DNA of 64,000 nucleotides from SB15 sp964639245 (lineage in GTDB: Bacteria > Chloroflexota > Anaerolineae > Aggregatilineales > J027), in the NCBI GenBank assembly GCA_964639245.1, contig CAZXCU010000001.1, forward strand, positions 310,001-374,000, written 5' to 3'. Both the position numbers and the translations under genes were made by a program. Below the pieces are notes generated by a model. That model worked only from the letters and a program-made list of their open reading frames with translations, did no database searches and had not been told where the DNA came from. Positions 17,419-26,379 of this stretch are shown here, piece after piece (the first letter of the stretch is position 1; each line of letters opens with the position of its first letter).

Positions 17419-20400
17419 ATGAGTGGGCGTATTTTTTATTTTACTTCTAATCCTGTAATAGTGAAAGTATTTCGTGAAGCGCTTGCATCAAGCGGGTATG
17501 TTGTGGAAACAGCACAAACTATTCCTGCTGATATTCTTAATTATGATGTGATGGCAATCGACATAGAAGATGAAACGGCCTTAGAAGCGATTCAACGGGA
17601 TTTGCCCCCTATTCTCGCGCTTGTCCCGCAGGGTAATGCGAAATTGGCTGCGTCAGCACTTCGACGTGGCGCACGTCAGATTTTGATGCTCGACGTGCAG
17701 CAAGATTATGTGGAATTGCTACCGATTTATATTGCCCAACTCTATCGCCTCAGTCCCCGTCGGTTTTTAACCGATACATTTATATCTAAAAATTGGTTTA
17801 AGGCCATCGTAAAAAGTATTGGGGAAGGGCTGCTTATTACCGATGGGGATGATTATATTCTGTATGCGAATCCGCGCATGGTGGACTTGACCGGGTACAG
17901 TGTTCGGGAATTGTTGGGGAAAAAAGCCTCTCAGATGCTGCTTGTCCCTCAAGACTGGGCAGACATGCAAGCGCGTAACTTGCAACGGATGCAAAACCAG
18001 GCCGAAACCTATGAAGTGCAAGTGACCCGCAAAGACGGGAGCATTTTTTGCTGCCGTGTGAACGCAACCCCCCTGCAAGATAATGATGGCAATATCATTG
18101 GGACACTCGGTGTCTTAGAAGATATTACGCTCGCTAAAAAAACGGAAAACGCCCTGCGGGAAAGCGAAACCCGCTACCGCATTGTCTCCGAGATGATTTC
18201 GGATTACGCTTTTTCTTACTGCATTTTGCCTGATGGTCGTTTAGAACATGATTGGGCGACAGATTCTTTTACCAAAGTCACGGGCTATACCATTGAGGAA
18301 ATCCAGTCCAGCGACCACCTCTATCACCCGGATGACCGCTCTGTGGTAAAGGCCGATTTAGCAACGGTAATTGCCGGGCAACCGACGCAAACAGAATATC
18401 GAATTATCACTAAAGCGGGGGAATTGCGCTGGCTCAAGTTGAATCGGTTGCCTGTCTGGGATGAGGTTGAGCAGCGCGTGGTGCGGGTTTACGGGGTCGC
18501 CCAAGATATTACCGAGCGTAAATTGGCAGAAGAAAAACTCCGCAAAAGTGAAGCACGGCTGACTGAATCTCAGCGGATTGCCAAAATGGGCAGTTGGGAA
18601 TGGAATAAAAAGGATCATACTTTTTATTTATCGGACACCATGACGGAACTGCTTATCATTGACCCAAGCGCAATAGACACAATTCTGTCAACAGATATTC
18701 AACTTTTACATCCTGATGATATCCCGCAAGTACAGCAATTTTATCTGAATCTCCAGCGTGCCGATGCCTCCTACACAACCTCTTACCGCATCATGCTTGA
18801 CGGGGAGGAACACCATTTTGAAATCAGGGGGCGGGGTGAAAAAGATGCTACGGGTGAGTTTTATAAAGCCGTTGGCATTTTGCAAGATGTGACCGACCAG
18901 AGACGGGCAGAAGAAAAACTCCGCAAAAGCGAAGCACGGCTTGCCGAAGCCCAGCGCATCGCCAAAATGGGCAGTTGGGAATGGGATGTCAAAGAAAATC
19001 GCATTCATTTATCCGATGTAATGCGCGAAATGATGGCGTTTGAACCGACCCATATAGAAGCAACTTTGGTAACTGCTCTTCAACTCATCCATCCCGACGA
19101 TACTGCTCAAGTGCAACAATTTTATTGGAATCTCCAGCGTGCTGATGCCTCCTATACAGTTTCATATCGGATGATGTTTCAGGGACAGGAACACTATTTT
19201 GAAGCCAACGGGCGGGGCGAAAAAGATGCTGCGGGTGAGTTTTGTAAAGCCGTTGGTATTTTGCAAGATGTGACCGAACGGAAACGGGCGGAAGAAGCGC
19301 TGCGGAAAAGTAACAAACGCTACCAGATTATTTCCGAACTCATCTCAGATTATGCCTATTCCTATGAAATAGATGAACAGGGCGACTTGCATTTTGATTG
19401 GACAACCGACTCCATTGTGCGAGTCACAAATTATACCTCTGAGGAATTAGGCAACGGCTACCGTCTCTATCATCCTGAAGATGAACAGCTTGTTCGTCAA
19501 GATGTTGAGCGCACATTGGCAGGAAATATTACGGACGGAGAGTATCGCATTGTAACCAAAAGCGGAGAAGTCCGTTGGCTGCATATTTATCGGCGGCCTA
19601 TCTGGGATGAACGCAAACAACGGGTGGTGCGATTTTACGGGGTCGCACAGGATATTACTGCACGTAAAGTTGCCGAAGAAAAGTTACGGGCAAGTGAAGC
19701 GCGGCTTGCCGAAGCCCAACGCATCGCCAAAATCGGTAACTGGGAATGGAATATGGTTGAAGACAAGATGTATTGGTCAGAGGCCATGGCGGACATTCTA
19801 CAGGCGCAACCGACCACCTTTAACGAAACCCTTGAAATTATGTTGCCGATGATTCAGTCATCAGATATTCCGGTGGTACGCCGCGTTCTGAATGACACGC
19901 TCAATGCAGGGACTCCCTATCATTTTGCCTTTAGTATGTTCGTTAATGGGACATTACGCTATTTTGAGGCGCAGGGGCGAGGCGAAAAAGATGAACAAGG
20001 CAAGATTTATAAACTCTTGGGGACAATGCAAGATATTACCGAACGAAAACAATCTGAAGCGGCGCTGCGAAAAAGTGAAGCGCGGCTTGCCGAAGCCCAA
20101 CGCATCGCCAAAATCGGTAATTGGGAATGGGATGCGCGTGAAAATAAGATTGATTGGTCAGAAACCATGTATGAAATGTTCGGGGTCACACCGCAGACCT
20201 TTCATGCTAGCTATGAGGAATATCTTCAATTAATTCATCCCGATGATCGTGAGATGCTGCAAAAAATCTTGCAAGACGCATATCAAACGGGGGCTTCGTA
20301 CACCGTGTATCACCGGGTTTTGTTTGCGACTGGCGAGGTACGGTTTATCGAAGGGCATGGGCAGGTTGAATTGGATGAGACCGGTCAAGTGCGTAAATTG

Positions 20401-22458
20401 CTGGGAACGGCTCAAGATATTACCGAACGCAGACGAGCCGAAATGGAAACAAGCCGTTTTTACGACGGGCTGCGGGTGCTTCATGCGGTGAATACCGAGC
20501 TTTCTAATGTTGAAACTTTAGATGAATTGCACCGTCGTGCCATTGAACTTGGGCGTTCGGTGTTGGGCTTTGACCGTCTGGGCATCATTTCAATTCACGG
20601 CGAGCAGATGCAGGGGACATTTGGCACGGATATAGCGGGTGCAATCCGGGATGAACGGGCATGGCAAAAAACCATTACCCCCGACGACCCGGTATGGCAG
20701 ATTATGCAAGCCCGCGAACGGGTGCGCTTTTGGAATGATATTCCCCTTTATGATTATGAACATCTGGTGGGGGTAGGGTGGAAGGCTATTGCGCTTTTGG
20801 TCAACGCCGGGGAGGTGGTGGGGTGGATTTCTACGGATAATCTGCTTCAGGGGTCGCCCATGTCAGAATACCAAGTTGAATTATTGAGTCTGTATGCCAC
20901 GACCTTAGCCAATTTGATTTCGCAAAAGCGCACCCAAGAAACTTTGCGGCAAAGTGAACACCAATTTCGGTTACTTTTTGATAACGCACCCATTGGCATG
21001 GCAACGATTTCTATGGCTGGGAAATTTATCCAGGTAAATGCAGCGCTGTGTTATACGCTCGGGTATACCGAAAATGAACTTCTGTCGCTTTCGATTGGAA
21101 CAATTACTTACCCGGAAGATGCGAAAGCCGACGCAGACATGCTTCATGCGACGATTGCTGCTAAGAGTCTCAATTATGGATTAGAAAAACGCTATGTGAA
21201 AAAAGATGGACAGATTGTCAGCGCGATTATGCGTGGCACAGTTTTATATGATACGCAAAACCAACCCACAAGTGTGATTGGTCAAGTGATTGATATAACG
21301 GAGCGTAAACGGGTTGAGGAAGCGGAAAAAGAGCAGCGCCGACTCTCGGCAGCCCTGCTCGACACGGCGATCATCCTCAACAGCACGCTCGAATTTGATG
21401 AAGTGCTGGAATACATTCTGGCTTATGTTGGGCGGGTTGTGCCGCATGACTGCGCCAATATCATGCTCATCGAGAATGGGTGGACACAGGTCGCTCATTC
21501 GCATGGCTATGAGGTTTTTGGGCTAGAAGAGATTCCAGCGAAAAGTTTGTCTGTCGAGCATACATGGTCACTCAATCACATGACCACTTACAAAACCCCT
21601 TTAATTGTTCCTGATATTGTTGTTGATCCGCGCTGGGTATCTTGGGAGAACATGAGCGCTTTCCATGCTTATTTAGGAGCGCCGATTATTCTGGATGAGG
21701 ATGTGATTGGGTTTATCAACTTGGATAGCACCCATATCGATTTTTTTACGGCAGAACATGCGCGGCGGTTGCAGGCGTTTACCCACCACGCAGCCATTGC
21801 CATCAAAAATGCGCGGGTGTATGACCAAGCGCGGCAAAACGCGATTGCTGAAGAACGCCACCGCCTTGCCCGTGATTTGCACGATGCGGTCAGCCAGACG
21901 CTTTTTTCTGCCAGCGTGATTTCGGAAACTCTGCCGCGTCTCTGGAAACAAGGGGCGGGCGATATTGAGTCCATTTTGCAGGAACTGCATTTAATGGTAC
22001 GCGGGGCATTGGCTGAGATGCGAACACTGCTGGTTGAACTCCGTCCCACCGCTCTGATTGAGGCGCAGTTGCCCGATCTGGTGAAACAATTAGCCGATGC
22101 GATGACCAGCCGTACAGGTGTCAGAATCAATTTTGTTGCCCAGGGGAAACAGACTTTACCTCCCGAAGTTCAAATTGCCTTTTATCGTATCGCGCAAGAA
22201 TCGCTCAACAACATCACCAAACATGCACGGGCGCGGGAAGTCTGGGTAACAGTGCGGTTGGATGAAGCAGAAGTGTTTCTCCAGATTCAAGACAATGGGC
22301 GGGGTTTTGACAGAGCTATGATTCCAGCAGAACGTTTGGGGGTGAGCATCATGCACGAACGCGCTGCCAGCATCCATGCAAAATTAGAGGTTGAGAGTAC
22401 AATAGGAGAAGGTACAACCCTACGGTTGATCTGGTCAAAGGAAAATGAACGTGAATGA
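17419..22458 (+). CDS. Giant multi-PAS/GAF histidine kinase of the NarX/DegS type
   Basis: The protein has 1679 residues. Residues 1-120 resemble a degenerate receiver (YDVMAIDIEDE). PAS1 spans 128-246. Two consecutive 382-residue blocks, 247-628 and 629-1010, each hold one RYRIVSE-type PAS and two RIAKMGSWEW-type PAS domains. GAF1 (1011-1170), PAS8 (1177-1300) and GAF2 (1305-1470) follow. The HisKA_3 domain has RLARDLHDAVSQTLF with phosphoacceptor H1488, and the ATPase has QDNGRGFD. No membrane segment is seen, so it is a cytoplasmic sensor. The last 14 bases overlap the NarL-type regulator, its clear partner. Confidence 0.95.
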   Translation: MSGRIFYFTSNPVIVKVFREALASSGYVVETAQTIPADILNYDVMAIDIEDETALEAIQRDLPPILALVPQGNAKLAASALRRGARQILMLDVQQDYVELLPIYIAQLYRLSPRRFLTDTFISKNWFKAIVKSIGEGLLITDGDDYILYANPRMVDLTGYSVRELLGKKASQMLLVPQDWADMQARNLQRMQNQAETYEVQVTRKDGSIFCCRVNATPLQDNDGNIIGTLGVLEDITLAKKTENALRESETRYRIVSEMISDYAFSYCILPDGRLEHDWATDSFTKVTGYTIEEIQSSDHLYHPDDRSVVKADLATVIAGQPTQTEYRIITKAGELRWLKLNRLPVWDEVEQRVVRVYGVAQDITERKLAEEKLRKSEARLTESQRIAKMGSWEWNKKDHTFYLSDTMTELLIIDPSAIDTILSTDIQLLHPDDIPQVQQFYLNLQRADASYTTSYRIMLDGEEHHFEIRGRGEKDATGEFYKAVGILQDVTDQRRAEEKLRKSEARLAEAQRIAKMGSWEWDVKENRIHLSDVMREMMAFEPTHIEATLVTALQLIHPDDTAQVQQFYWNLQRADASYTVSYRMMFQGQEHYFEANGRGEKDAAGEFCKAVGILQDVTERKRAEEALRKSNKRYQIISELISDYAYSYEIDEQGDLHFDWTTDSIVRVTNYTSEELGNGYRLYHPEDEQLVRQDVERTLAGNITDGEYRIVTKSGEVRWLHIYRRPIWDERKQRVVRFYGVAQDITARKVAEEKLRASEARLAEAQRIAKIGNWEWNMVEDKMYWSEAMADILQAQPTTFNETLEIMLPMIQSSDIPVVRRVLNDTLNAGTPYHFAFSMFVNGTLRYFEAQGRGEKDEQGKIYKLLGTMQDITERKQSEAALRKSEARLAEAQRIAKIGNWEWDARENKIDWSETMYEMFGVTPQTFHASYEEYLQLIHPDDREMLQKILQDAYQTGASYTVYHRVLFATGEVRFIEGHGQVELDETGQVRKLLGTAQDITERRRAEMETSRFYDGLRVLHAVNTELSNVETLDELHRRAIELGRSVLGFDRLGIISIHGEQMQGTFGTDIAGAIRDERAWQKTITPDDPVWQIMQARERVRFWNDIPLYDYEHLVGVGWKAIALLVNAGEVVGWISTDNLLQGSPMSEYQVELLSLYATTLANLISQKRTQETLRQSEHQFRLLFDNAPIGMATISMAGKFIQVNAALCYTLGYTENELLSLSIGTITYPEDAKADADMLHATIAAKSLNYGLEKRYVKKDGQIVSAIMRGTVLYDTQNQPTSVIGQVIDITERKRVEEAEKEQRRLSAALLDTAIILNSTLEFDEVLEYILAYVGRVVPHDCANIMLIENGWTQVAHSHGYEVFGLEEIPAKSLSVEHTWSLNHMTTYKTPLIVPDIVVDPRWVSWENMSAFHAYLGAPIILDEDVIGFINLDSTHIDFFTAEHARRLQAFTHHAAIAIKNARVYDQARQNAIAEERHRLARDLHDAVSQTLFSASVISETLPRLWKQGAGDIESILQELHLMVRGALAEMRTLLVELRPTALIEAQLPDLVKQLADAMTSRTGVRINFVAQGKQTLPPEVQIAFYRIAQESLNNITKHARAREVWVTVRLDEAEVFLQIQDNGRGFDRAMIPAERLGVSIMHERAASIHAKLEVESTIGEGTTLRLIWSKENERE
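18157..20448 (+). repeat. Tandem 1146-bp duplication of a three-PAS block inside the giant kinase
   Basis: Block 1 is 18157-19302 and block 2 is 19303-20448, exactly 382 codons each. Sub-unit starts are 18157, 18541, 18922 and then 19303, 19687, 20068, so the steps are 384, 381, 381 and again 384, 381. The four RIAKxGxWEW units share long near-identical runs at DNA level. Confidence 0.85.
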
Positions 22459-23086
22459 GACAATTCGAGTGGTGATTGTAGACGACCATCATGTGGTGAG
22501 GCGCGGCTTGTCCGTGCTGCTCATGGCCTACGAAGATTTAAACCTTGTAGGCGAGGCGGCCTCTGGGGAAGAAGCCATCGAACTTTGTCAACAGATTCAA
22601 CCGGATGTTGTTTTGATGGATGTGATGATGCCCGGCATGAACGGGGTGGAAGCAACCAAGTTTATCCGCCAACACCAGCCCCAGACACAGGTTATCATTT
22701 TGACAAGTATCAAAGAAGATCATACTGTTCAAGAAGCGTTGAAATCCGGGGCGATTGGGTATCTCTTAAAAGATGTTTCTGCCGATAAATTGGCGGAAGG
22801 GATTCGAGCCGCCGCCAAAGGCACCCCCACCCTTGCCCCGGAAGCCACCCAAGCCCTGATTAATGTAGCCAAGGGCGAGGCAAAAGTTGAATATCACCTG
22901 ACTGACCGCGAACTCGAAGTCCTCGCTTTGATGGTTAAAGGCTTGACCAATCCTGAAATTGCCGAACGCTTAGTGATTAGCCGTTCAACCGTTAAGTTTC
23001 ATGTGAGTACCATTCTTTCAAAACTAGGTGCAACTTCGCGCACGGAAGCAACCGTGATTGCGGTGCAAAATAACCTAGTCAGGTGA
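22445..23086 (+). CDS. NarL/LuxR-family response regulator, partner of the giant kinase
   Basis: The 213-residue protein has a receiver (VDDHHVVRRGL, phosphoacceptor D59 in VVLMDVMMP, lysine in LLKDVSA) and a C-terminal LuxR-type helix-turn-helix (LTDRELEVLALMVKGLTNPEIAERL then SRSTVKFHVSTILSKLG). It should be phosphorylated by the kinase whose gene it overlaps by 14 bases, and then bind DNA. The end of the gene carries a variant of the GTCAGGTGGCTAGG motif. Confidence 0.95.
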   Translation: MNVNETIRVVIVDDHHVVRRGLSVLLMAYEDLNLVGEAASGEEAIELCQQIQPDVVLMDVMMPGMNGVEATKFIRQHQPQTQVIILTSIKEDHTVQEALKSGAIGYLLKDVSADKLAEGIRAAAKGTPTLAPEATQALINVAKGEAKVEYHLTDRELEVLALMVKGLTNPEIAERLVISRSTVKFHVSTILSKLGATSRTEATVIAVQNNLVR

Positions 23087-23091
23087 CTAGG
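23078..23091 (+). repeat. Copy 2 (variant) of the receiver 3'-end motif
   Basis: GTCAGGTGACTAGG overlaps the stop codon of the 22445-23086 gene. It differs by one base from copies at 11354 and 23532. Downstream ACTAG and CTAGT before a T-run could form a weak terminator. Confidence 0.55.
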
Positions 23092-23155
23092 CCACATGGC
23101 GAGTTTTCGGCTAGTTTTTTAAAAGAGACCCGCTGCTCTCTTCTATACTGAGAAC

Positions 23156-23548
23156 ATGGAACTTATAAACCGTATCATCCGCCTTGTTATCATTGATGAT
23201 TACGATTTGGGTCGCAAAGGCATTGCCATCGCGCTGATGCTCTTTGCTGATATTCGTTTAGTGGGCGAAGCCGCGAGCGGAGAAGAGGGTCTTCATCTCT
23301 GCGAACTGCTGCAACCCCATGTTGTGCTGGTGGATTTGGTGATGCCCGGAATGGATGGCATTGAGACCATCCAACGAATCCGTCATGCCTATCCCCATAT
23401 CCAAGCCATTGCCCTCACCGGGTATGATGACTTGCAACGGAAACAGGCCGCGCTGGAAGTAGGTGCATACAATTATATGGCAAAAGATACTGCCATTGAT
23501 GAACTTGCACTCATGATTCGCCGGGCGGCTAGTCAGGTGGCTAGGTAA
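23156..23548 (+). CDS. Single-domain response regulator of NarL-type sequence
   Basis: A 130-residue receiver. The pocket is D14-D15 (VIIDDYDLGRKG), D60 in HVVLVDLVMP is the phosphoacceptor, and K in YMAKDTA is the conserved lysine. The usual switch residue T in LTGYDD is kept. It has no output domain and its last codons (QVAR-stop) lie in the shared 15-bp motif and the stem of a terminator. It likely derives from a NarL-type gene by loss of the DNA-binding half. Confidence 0.88.
   Translation: MELINRIIRLVIIDDYDLGRKGIAIALMLFADIRLVGEAASGEEGLHLCELLQPHVVLVDLVMPGMDGIETIQRIRHAYPHIQAIALTGYDDLQRKQAALEVGAYNYMAKDTAIDELALMIRRAASQVAR
23532..23546 (+). repeat. Copy 3 of the receiver 3'-end motif
   Basis: GTCAGGTGGCTAGGT, identical to 11354-11368. 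Here it is coding (QVAR) and forms the left arm of the following terminator. Confidence 0.6.
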
Positions 23549-23570
23549 AAAACTAGCCACTTTTCTTTTC
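23537..23570 (+). terminator. Intrinsic terminator after the 23156 receiver gene
   Basis: GTGGCTAG (23537-23544) and CTAGCCAC (23553-23560) form a perfect 8-bp stem with loop GTAAAAAA, followed by TTTTCTTTTC. The stop codon is inside the hairpin. Confidence 0.85.
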
Positions 23571-23650
23571 TAAACTCCCCCCACTTGCCAGATGTTAGCG
23601 CCTTGAAATGACGTTACCTTTAATGTATCTGCAAATGGGATGATAGCAAA

Positions 23651-24028
23651 ATGGCAGAGCGAAAAAGTATTCAGTTGATGTTGGTCGATGATCATGAGAT
23701 GGTGCGGCGCGGATTAGCAATTTTCTTTCAAACGTTGGATGACTTTGAAGTGATTGCTGAAGCCAATGATGGTGAATCCGCCGTTGCGTTGGCTTCAGAA
23801 CTTCATCCAGATGTCGTTTTAATGGACATCAATATGCCTGTGATGAACGGGATTACCGCTACCCGTCTGATTCGGGAGAAATGCCCGAATACCAAAGTGG
23901 TCGTGTTGACCAGTAGTGATGATGTGACCAGTCTACGTGAAGTTATCCGTGCCGGGGCGTTTGATTATTTGCTCAAAAGTAGTCCAACACACAAATTAGC
24001 CGAAACGCTGCGTATGGCGTGTATGTAA
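23651..24028 (+). CDS. Single-domain response regulator of NarL-type sequence
   Basis: A 125-residue receiver with VDDHEMVRRGL, phosphoacceptor D59 (VVLMDINMP) and lysine in YLLKSSP. No DNA-binding half is present. It lies 11 bases before the next receiver and is probably co-transcribed with it, after the terminator at 23537-23570. Confidence 0.88.
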   Translation: MAERKSIQLMLVDDHEMVRRGLAIFFQTLDDFEVIAEANDGESAVALASELHPDVVLMDINMPVMNGITATRLIREKCPNTKVVVLTSSDDVTSLREVIRAGAFDYLLKSSPTHKLAETLRMACM

Positions 24029-24039
24029 AGGAAAATTTC

Positions 24040-24432
24040 ATGAAAAAAATTGCCCATGATTGGACAGTCTTGTTGGTAGACGATGAACCAGACAATATTG
24101 GGGTTGCTAAAACGGTACTCGATTTTTATGGGGCGGATGTCCATGTTGCTTCCAATGGCATTGAAGCCATAGACAAGCTCAAAACCGTCAACCCAACCTT
24201 TATTTTGTTGGATTTATCGATGCCCTTTATGGATGGGTGGACAATGTTTGAGGAAGTCCGCGCAAACCCGCAGACCTCCCAAATTCCTGTCATTGCCTTG
24301 ACCGCCCATGTCATGGAAAACGAACGTTCCCGCGCCAAAACAATGGGCTTTGCCGGCTTTATTACCAAGCCCTTTGATATTGCACGGTTTATGAACGATA
24401 TTCAGCAGTGTTTGCATGGCGGAGCCGTTTAG
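24040..24432 (+). CDS. Single-domain response regulator (CheY/polar-differentiation type)
   Basis: A 130-residue receiver: D14-D15 (LLVDDEPDN), phosphoacceptor D58 (FILLDLSMP), T in IALTAH and K in FITKPFD. The sequence LVDDEPDNI with MPFMDGW is like DivK-type receivers. The ATG at 24040 has AAAGGA 7 bases upstream; an in-frame GTG at 24019 would overlap the preceding gene and lacks a site. It has no output domain. A 13-bp terminator stem starts at its stop codon. Confidence 0.9.
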   Translation: MKKIAHDWTVLLVDDEPDNIGVAKTVLDFYGADVHVASNGIEAIDKLKTVNPTFILLDLSMPFMDGWTMFEEVRANPQTSQIPVIALTAHVMENERSRAKTMGFAGFITKPFDIARFMNDIQQCLHGGAV

Positions 24433-24469
24433 CGAAGGGTTTGAAAAAACTACCCTTCGCTAAACTTTT
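24428..24469 (+). terminator. Strong intrinsic terminator after the 24040 receiver gene
   Basis: TTTAGCGAAGGGT (24428-24440) pairs perfectly with ACCCTTCGCTAAA (24452-24464); CTTTTG follows. The stem includes the TAG stop of the receiver gene. Confidence 0.85.
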
Positions 24470-24537
24470 GCCCATTTCAGCTTTACCCTATGCTATATTA
24501 AGCATTAGAAATGACGCTTACTTGAGGTGGGGTTTGC

Positions 24538-26271
24538 ATGAAAAAAATACTGGTGATTGAAGACTCCGCAGCCATGCGTGAGGAAATTGTTGAAACGCTG
24601 CTGATTGAGGACTTCGAGGCTGTTGGGGTGGCTGATGGGGTGGCTGGGGTGCAAAAAGCCCGCGAAATGCTGCCCGACCTGATCATCTGCGACATCATGA
24701 TGCCCGAAATGGATGGGTACGAAGTTTTAGAAGAACTCCGCCGCGATTCAACCACGGCCCTGATCCCCTTTATTTTTCTGACTGCCCTGTCTGCCCGCAG
24801 CGATGTTCGCAAAGGGATGGAACTTGGCGCAGATGATTTCATTTCCAAGCCGTTTACTGCCCATGAATTGTTAAATTCTATTTCTGTCCGCCTTGAGAAA
24901 CAGACCCATCTTGAAAACCAGCGTTTGCGAATGCAGGCCAGCCAACTTGTCAAAGCTCAAGAATTTGAACGTCGCCGTATCGCGGCTGAATTACATGATG
25001 AAGTCGGGCAGGCGCTCAATAGTGTGAAATTTCTGCTGGGGATGCTGCGCCGCCTGCCGCAGGAAGAGTCCAAATATAAATTGATGGAAGCCCAAGCGCT
25101 GGTGAATGAAATTATTCAACGGGTGGGCGAAATGTCCGTTGAATTGCGCCCTCTGGCGCTGGATGATTTAGGCTTGCTGCCCACGTTGCTACAACTCTTT
25201 AAGCGCTACACCGGGCAAACCAATGTGCGGGTAAATTTTCATCATATGGACATTGATCGCCGCTTTCATGCCGACATGGAAACGACAGTCTATCGGATTG
25301 TGCAGGAAGCGCTCGCCAACACCGCCCGCCATACCAGCGTTAATCAGGTCAGTGTACGGATTTGGCTGGATAACAACCTGCTGTATGTGACAATCGAGGA
25401 CACAGGCGAAGGCTTCGATTTAGCGTCTCTGGCAGGGATAGGAAGCGGTCTTGTCGGGATGCGTGAACGGGTAGTGGCGCTGGACGGCAGTTTAACGGTG
25501 GTGTCTGCACCCGGACAGGGAACACAAATTATTGCCCAACTTCCCGTGATGAGAGAAACCCAGCCCAAAGAACCCAAATTCTCGTTTGCGATGATCCCCA
25601 GCGATAATGGACGCGGTGGTAAGGATACTGAAATTAGTGTGGTGATTGCAGAACAGCAGGAGCTGCTGCGCGAAGGTATCAAAAGTGCTTTCAAGGGAAA
25701 TGAACGTTTGTGCATCAAAGGAGAGGCGAATGGGGTACGCCAAACCTTAGAATTGGTTGAGCAGCATAAGCCCGTTGTTTTGATTCTTGACCACAATTTT
25801 GGGCTGGACACCATTGAAAACGTTACCCACCTTTCGCCCGAAACCCATATTTTGCTTTTCTCTCATTATTCCGATGAAGCCTACGTGCTTGAGGCACTCC
25901 GCAAAGGGGCAGATGGCTATATTTTCAAAGAAGCTGGTGCAGAGGAACTTGTGCAAGCCGTGTTTGAAGCCGCCTCCGGCAAGCGTTACCTCAGCCAAGT
26001 ACTTTCCGAACGGGTTCTGGAATTTTATGTGAATGTCCAGCGTGCGGAGGACAATTCCTTAAGTGCCATTCACACCCTCACCGAACGTGAGCGAGAAATT
26101 TTTCGGTTGGCAGCCCAGGGACGCAAAAACCCGGACATTGCTGATATTCTCGTGATTAGTCCACGTACTGTTGAAACCCACCGGGCGAATTTTATGCGGA
26201 AATTAGGGCTGCATTCCCAAACTGATTTGGTGCGCTACGCCATGCAGCATCGGATTATTCCATCTGATTAA
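24538..26271 (+). CDS. Receiver-histidine kinase-NarL regulator fusion (complete pathway in one chain)
   Basis: The 577-residue protein begins with a receiver (1-120; D52 in LIICDIMMP, K in FISKPF). A coiled-coil-like linker, a HisKA_3 domain (IAAELHDEVGQALNS, H153) and an ATPase (about 245-340; EDTGEGFD, GLVGMRERV) follow. A second receiver comes next (about 365-480) and then a LuxR-type helix-turn-helix (LTEREREIFRLAAQGRKNPDIADIL). D418 (LILDHNFG) is kept in the second receiver, but its acidic pair reads AEQ instead of DD. The kinase and its DNA-binding output are thus covalently joined. No membrane segment is seen. It has its own promoter region after a terminator. Confidence 0.92.
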   Translation: MKKILVIEDSAAMREEIVETLLIEDFEAVGVADGVAGVQKAREMLPDLIICDIMMPEMDGYEVLEELRRDSTTALIPFIFLTALSARSDVRKGMELGADDFISKPFTAHELLNSISVRLEKQTHLENQRLRMQASQLVKAQEFERRRIAAELHDEVGQALNSVKFLLGMLRRLPQEESKYKLMEAQALVNEIIQRVGEMSVELRPLALDDLGLLPTLLQLFKRYTGQTNVRVNFHHMDIDRRFHADMETTVYRIVQEALANTARHTSVNQVSVRIWLDNNLLYVTIEDTGEGFDLASLAGIGSGLVGMRERVVALDGSLTVVSAPGQGTQIIAQLPVMRETQPKEPKFSFAMIPSDNGRGGKDTEISVVIAEQQELLREGIKSAFKGNERLCIKGEANGVRQTLELVEQHKPVVLILDHNFGLDTIENVTHLSPETHILLFSHYSDEAYVLEALRKGADGYIFKEAGAEELVQAVFEAASGKRYLSQVLSERVLEFYVNVQRAEDNSLSAIHTLTEREREIFRLAAQGRKNPDIADILVISPRTVETHRANFMRKLGLHSQTDLVRYAMQHRIIPSD

Positions 26272-26379
26272 CCAATTTCTTCGGTATACCGTATTTCTAT
26301 CACCGAGCGTTCGCCTATGTTTTTCTACGCTTTTTTAGGGTAGGGTAATGAAGATACCATCCCCAAAAAAGGACTTTCT

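Noticed and set aside
18157..20448. Regular repeats that could suggest CRISPR
   Set aside because: Units are 381-384 bases, codon-aligned and encode PAS domains; no short repeat-spacer pattern.
23091..23125. Terminator after the NarL-type regulator at 22445
   Set aside because: Only a 5-bp ACTAG/CTAGT stem with a long loop; too weak to list as its own feature.
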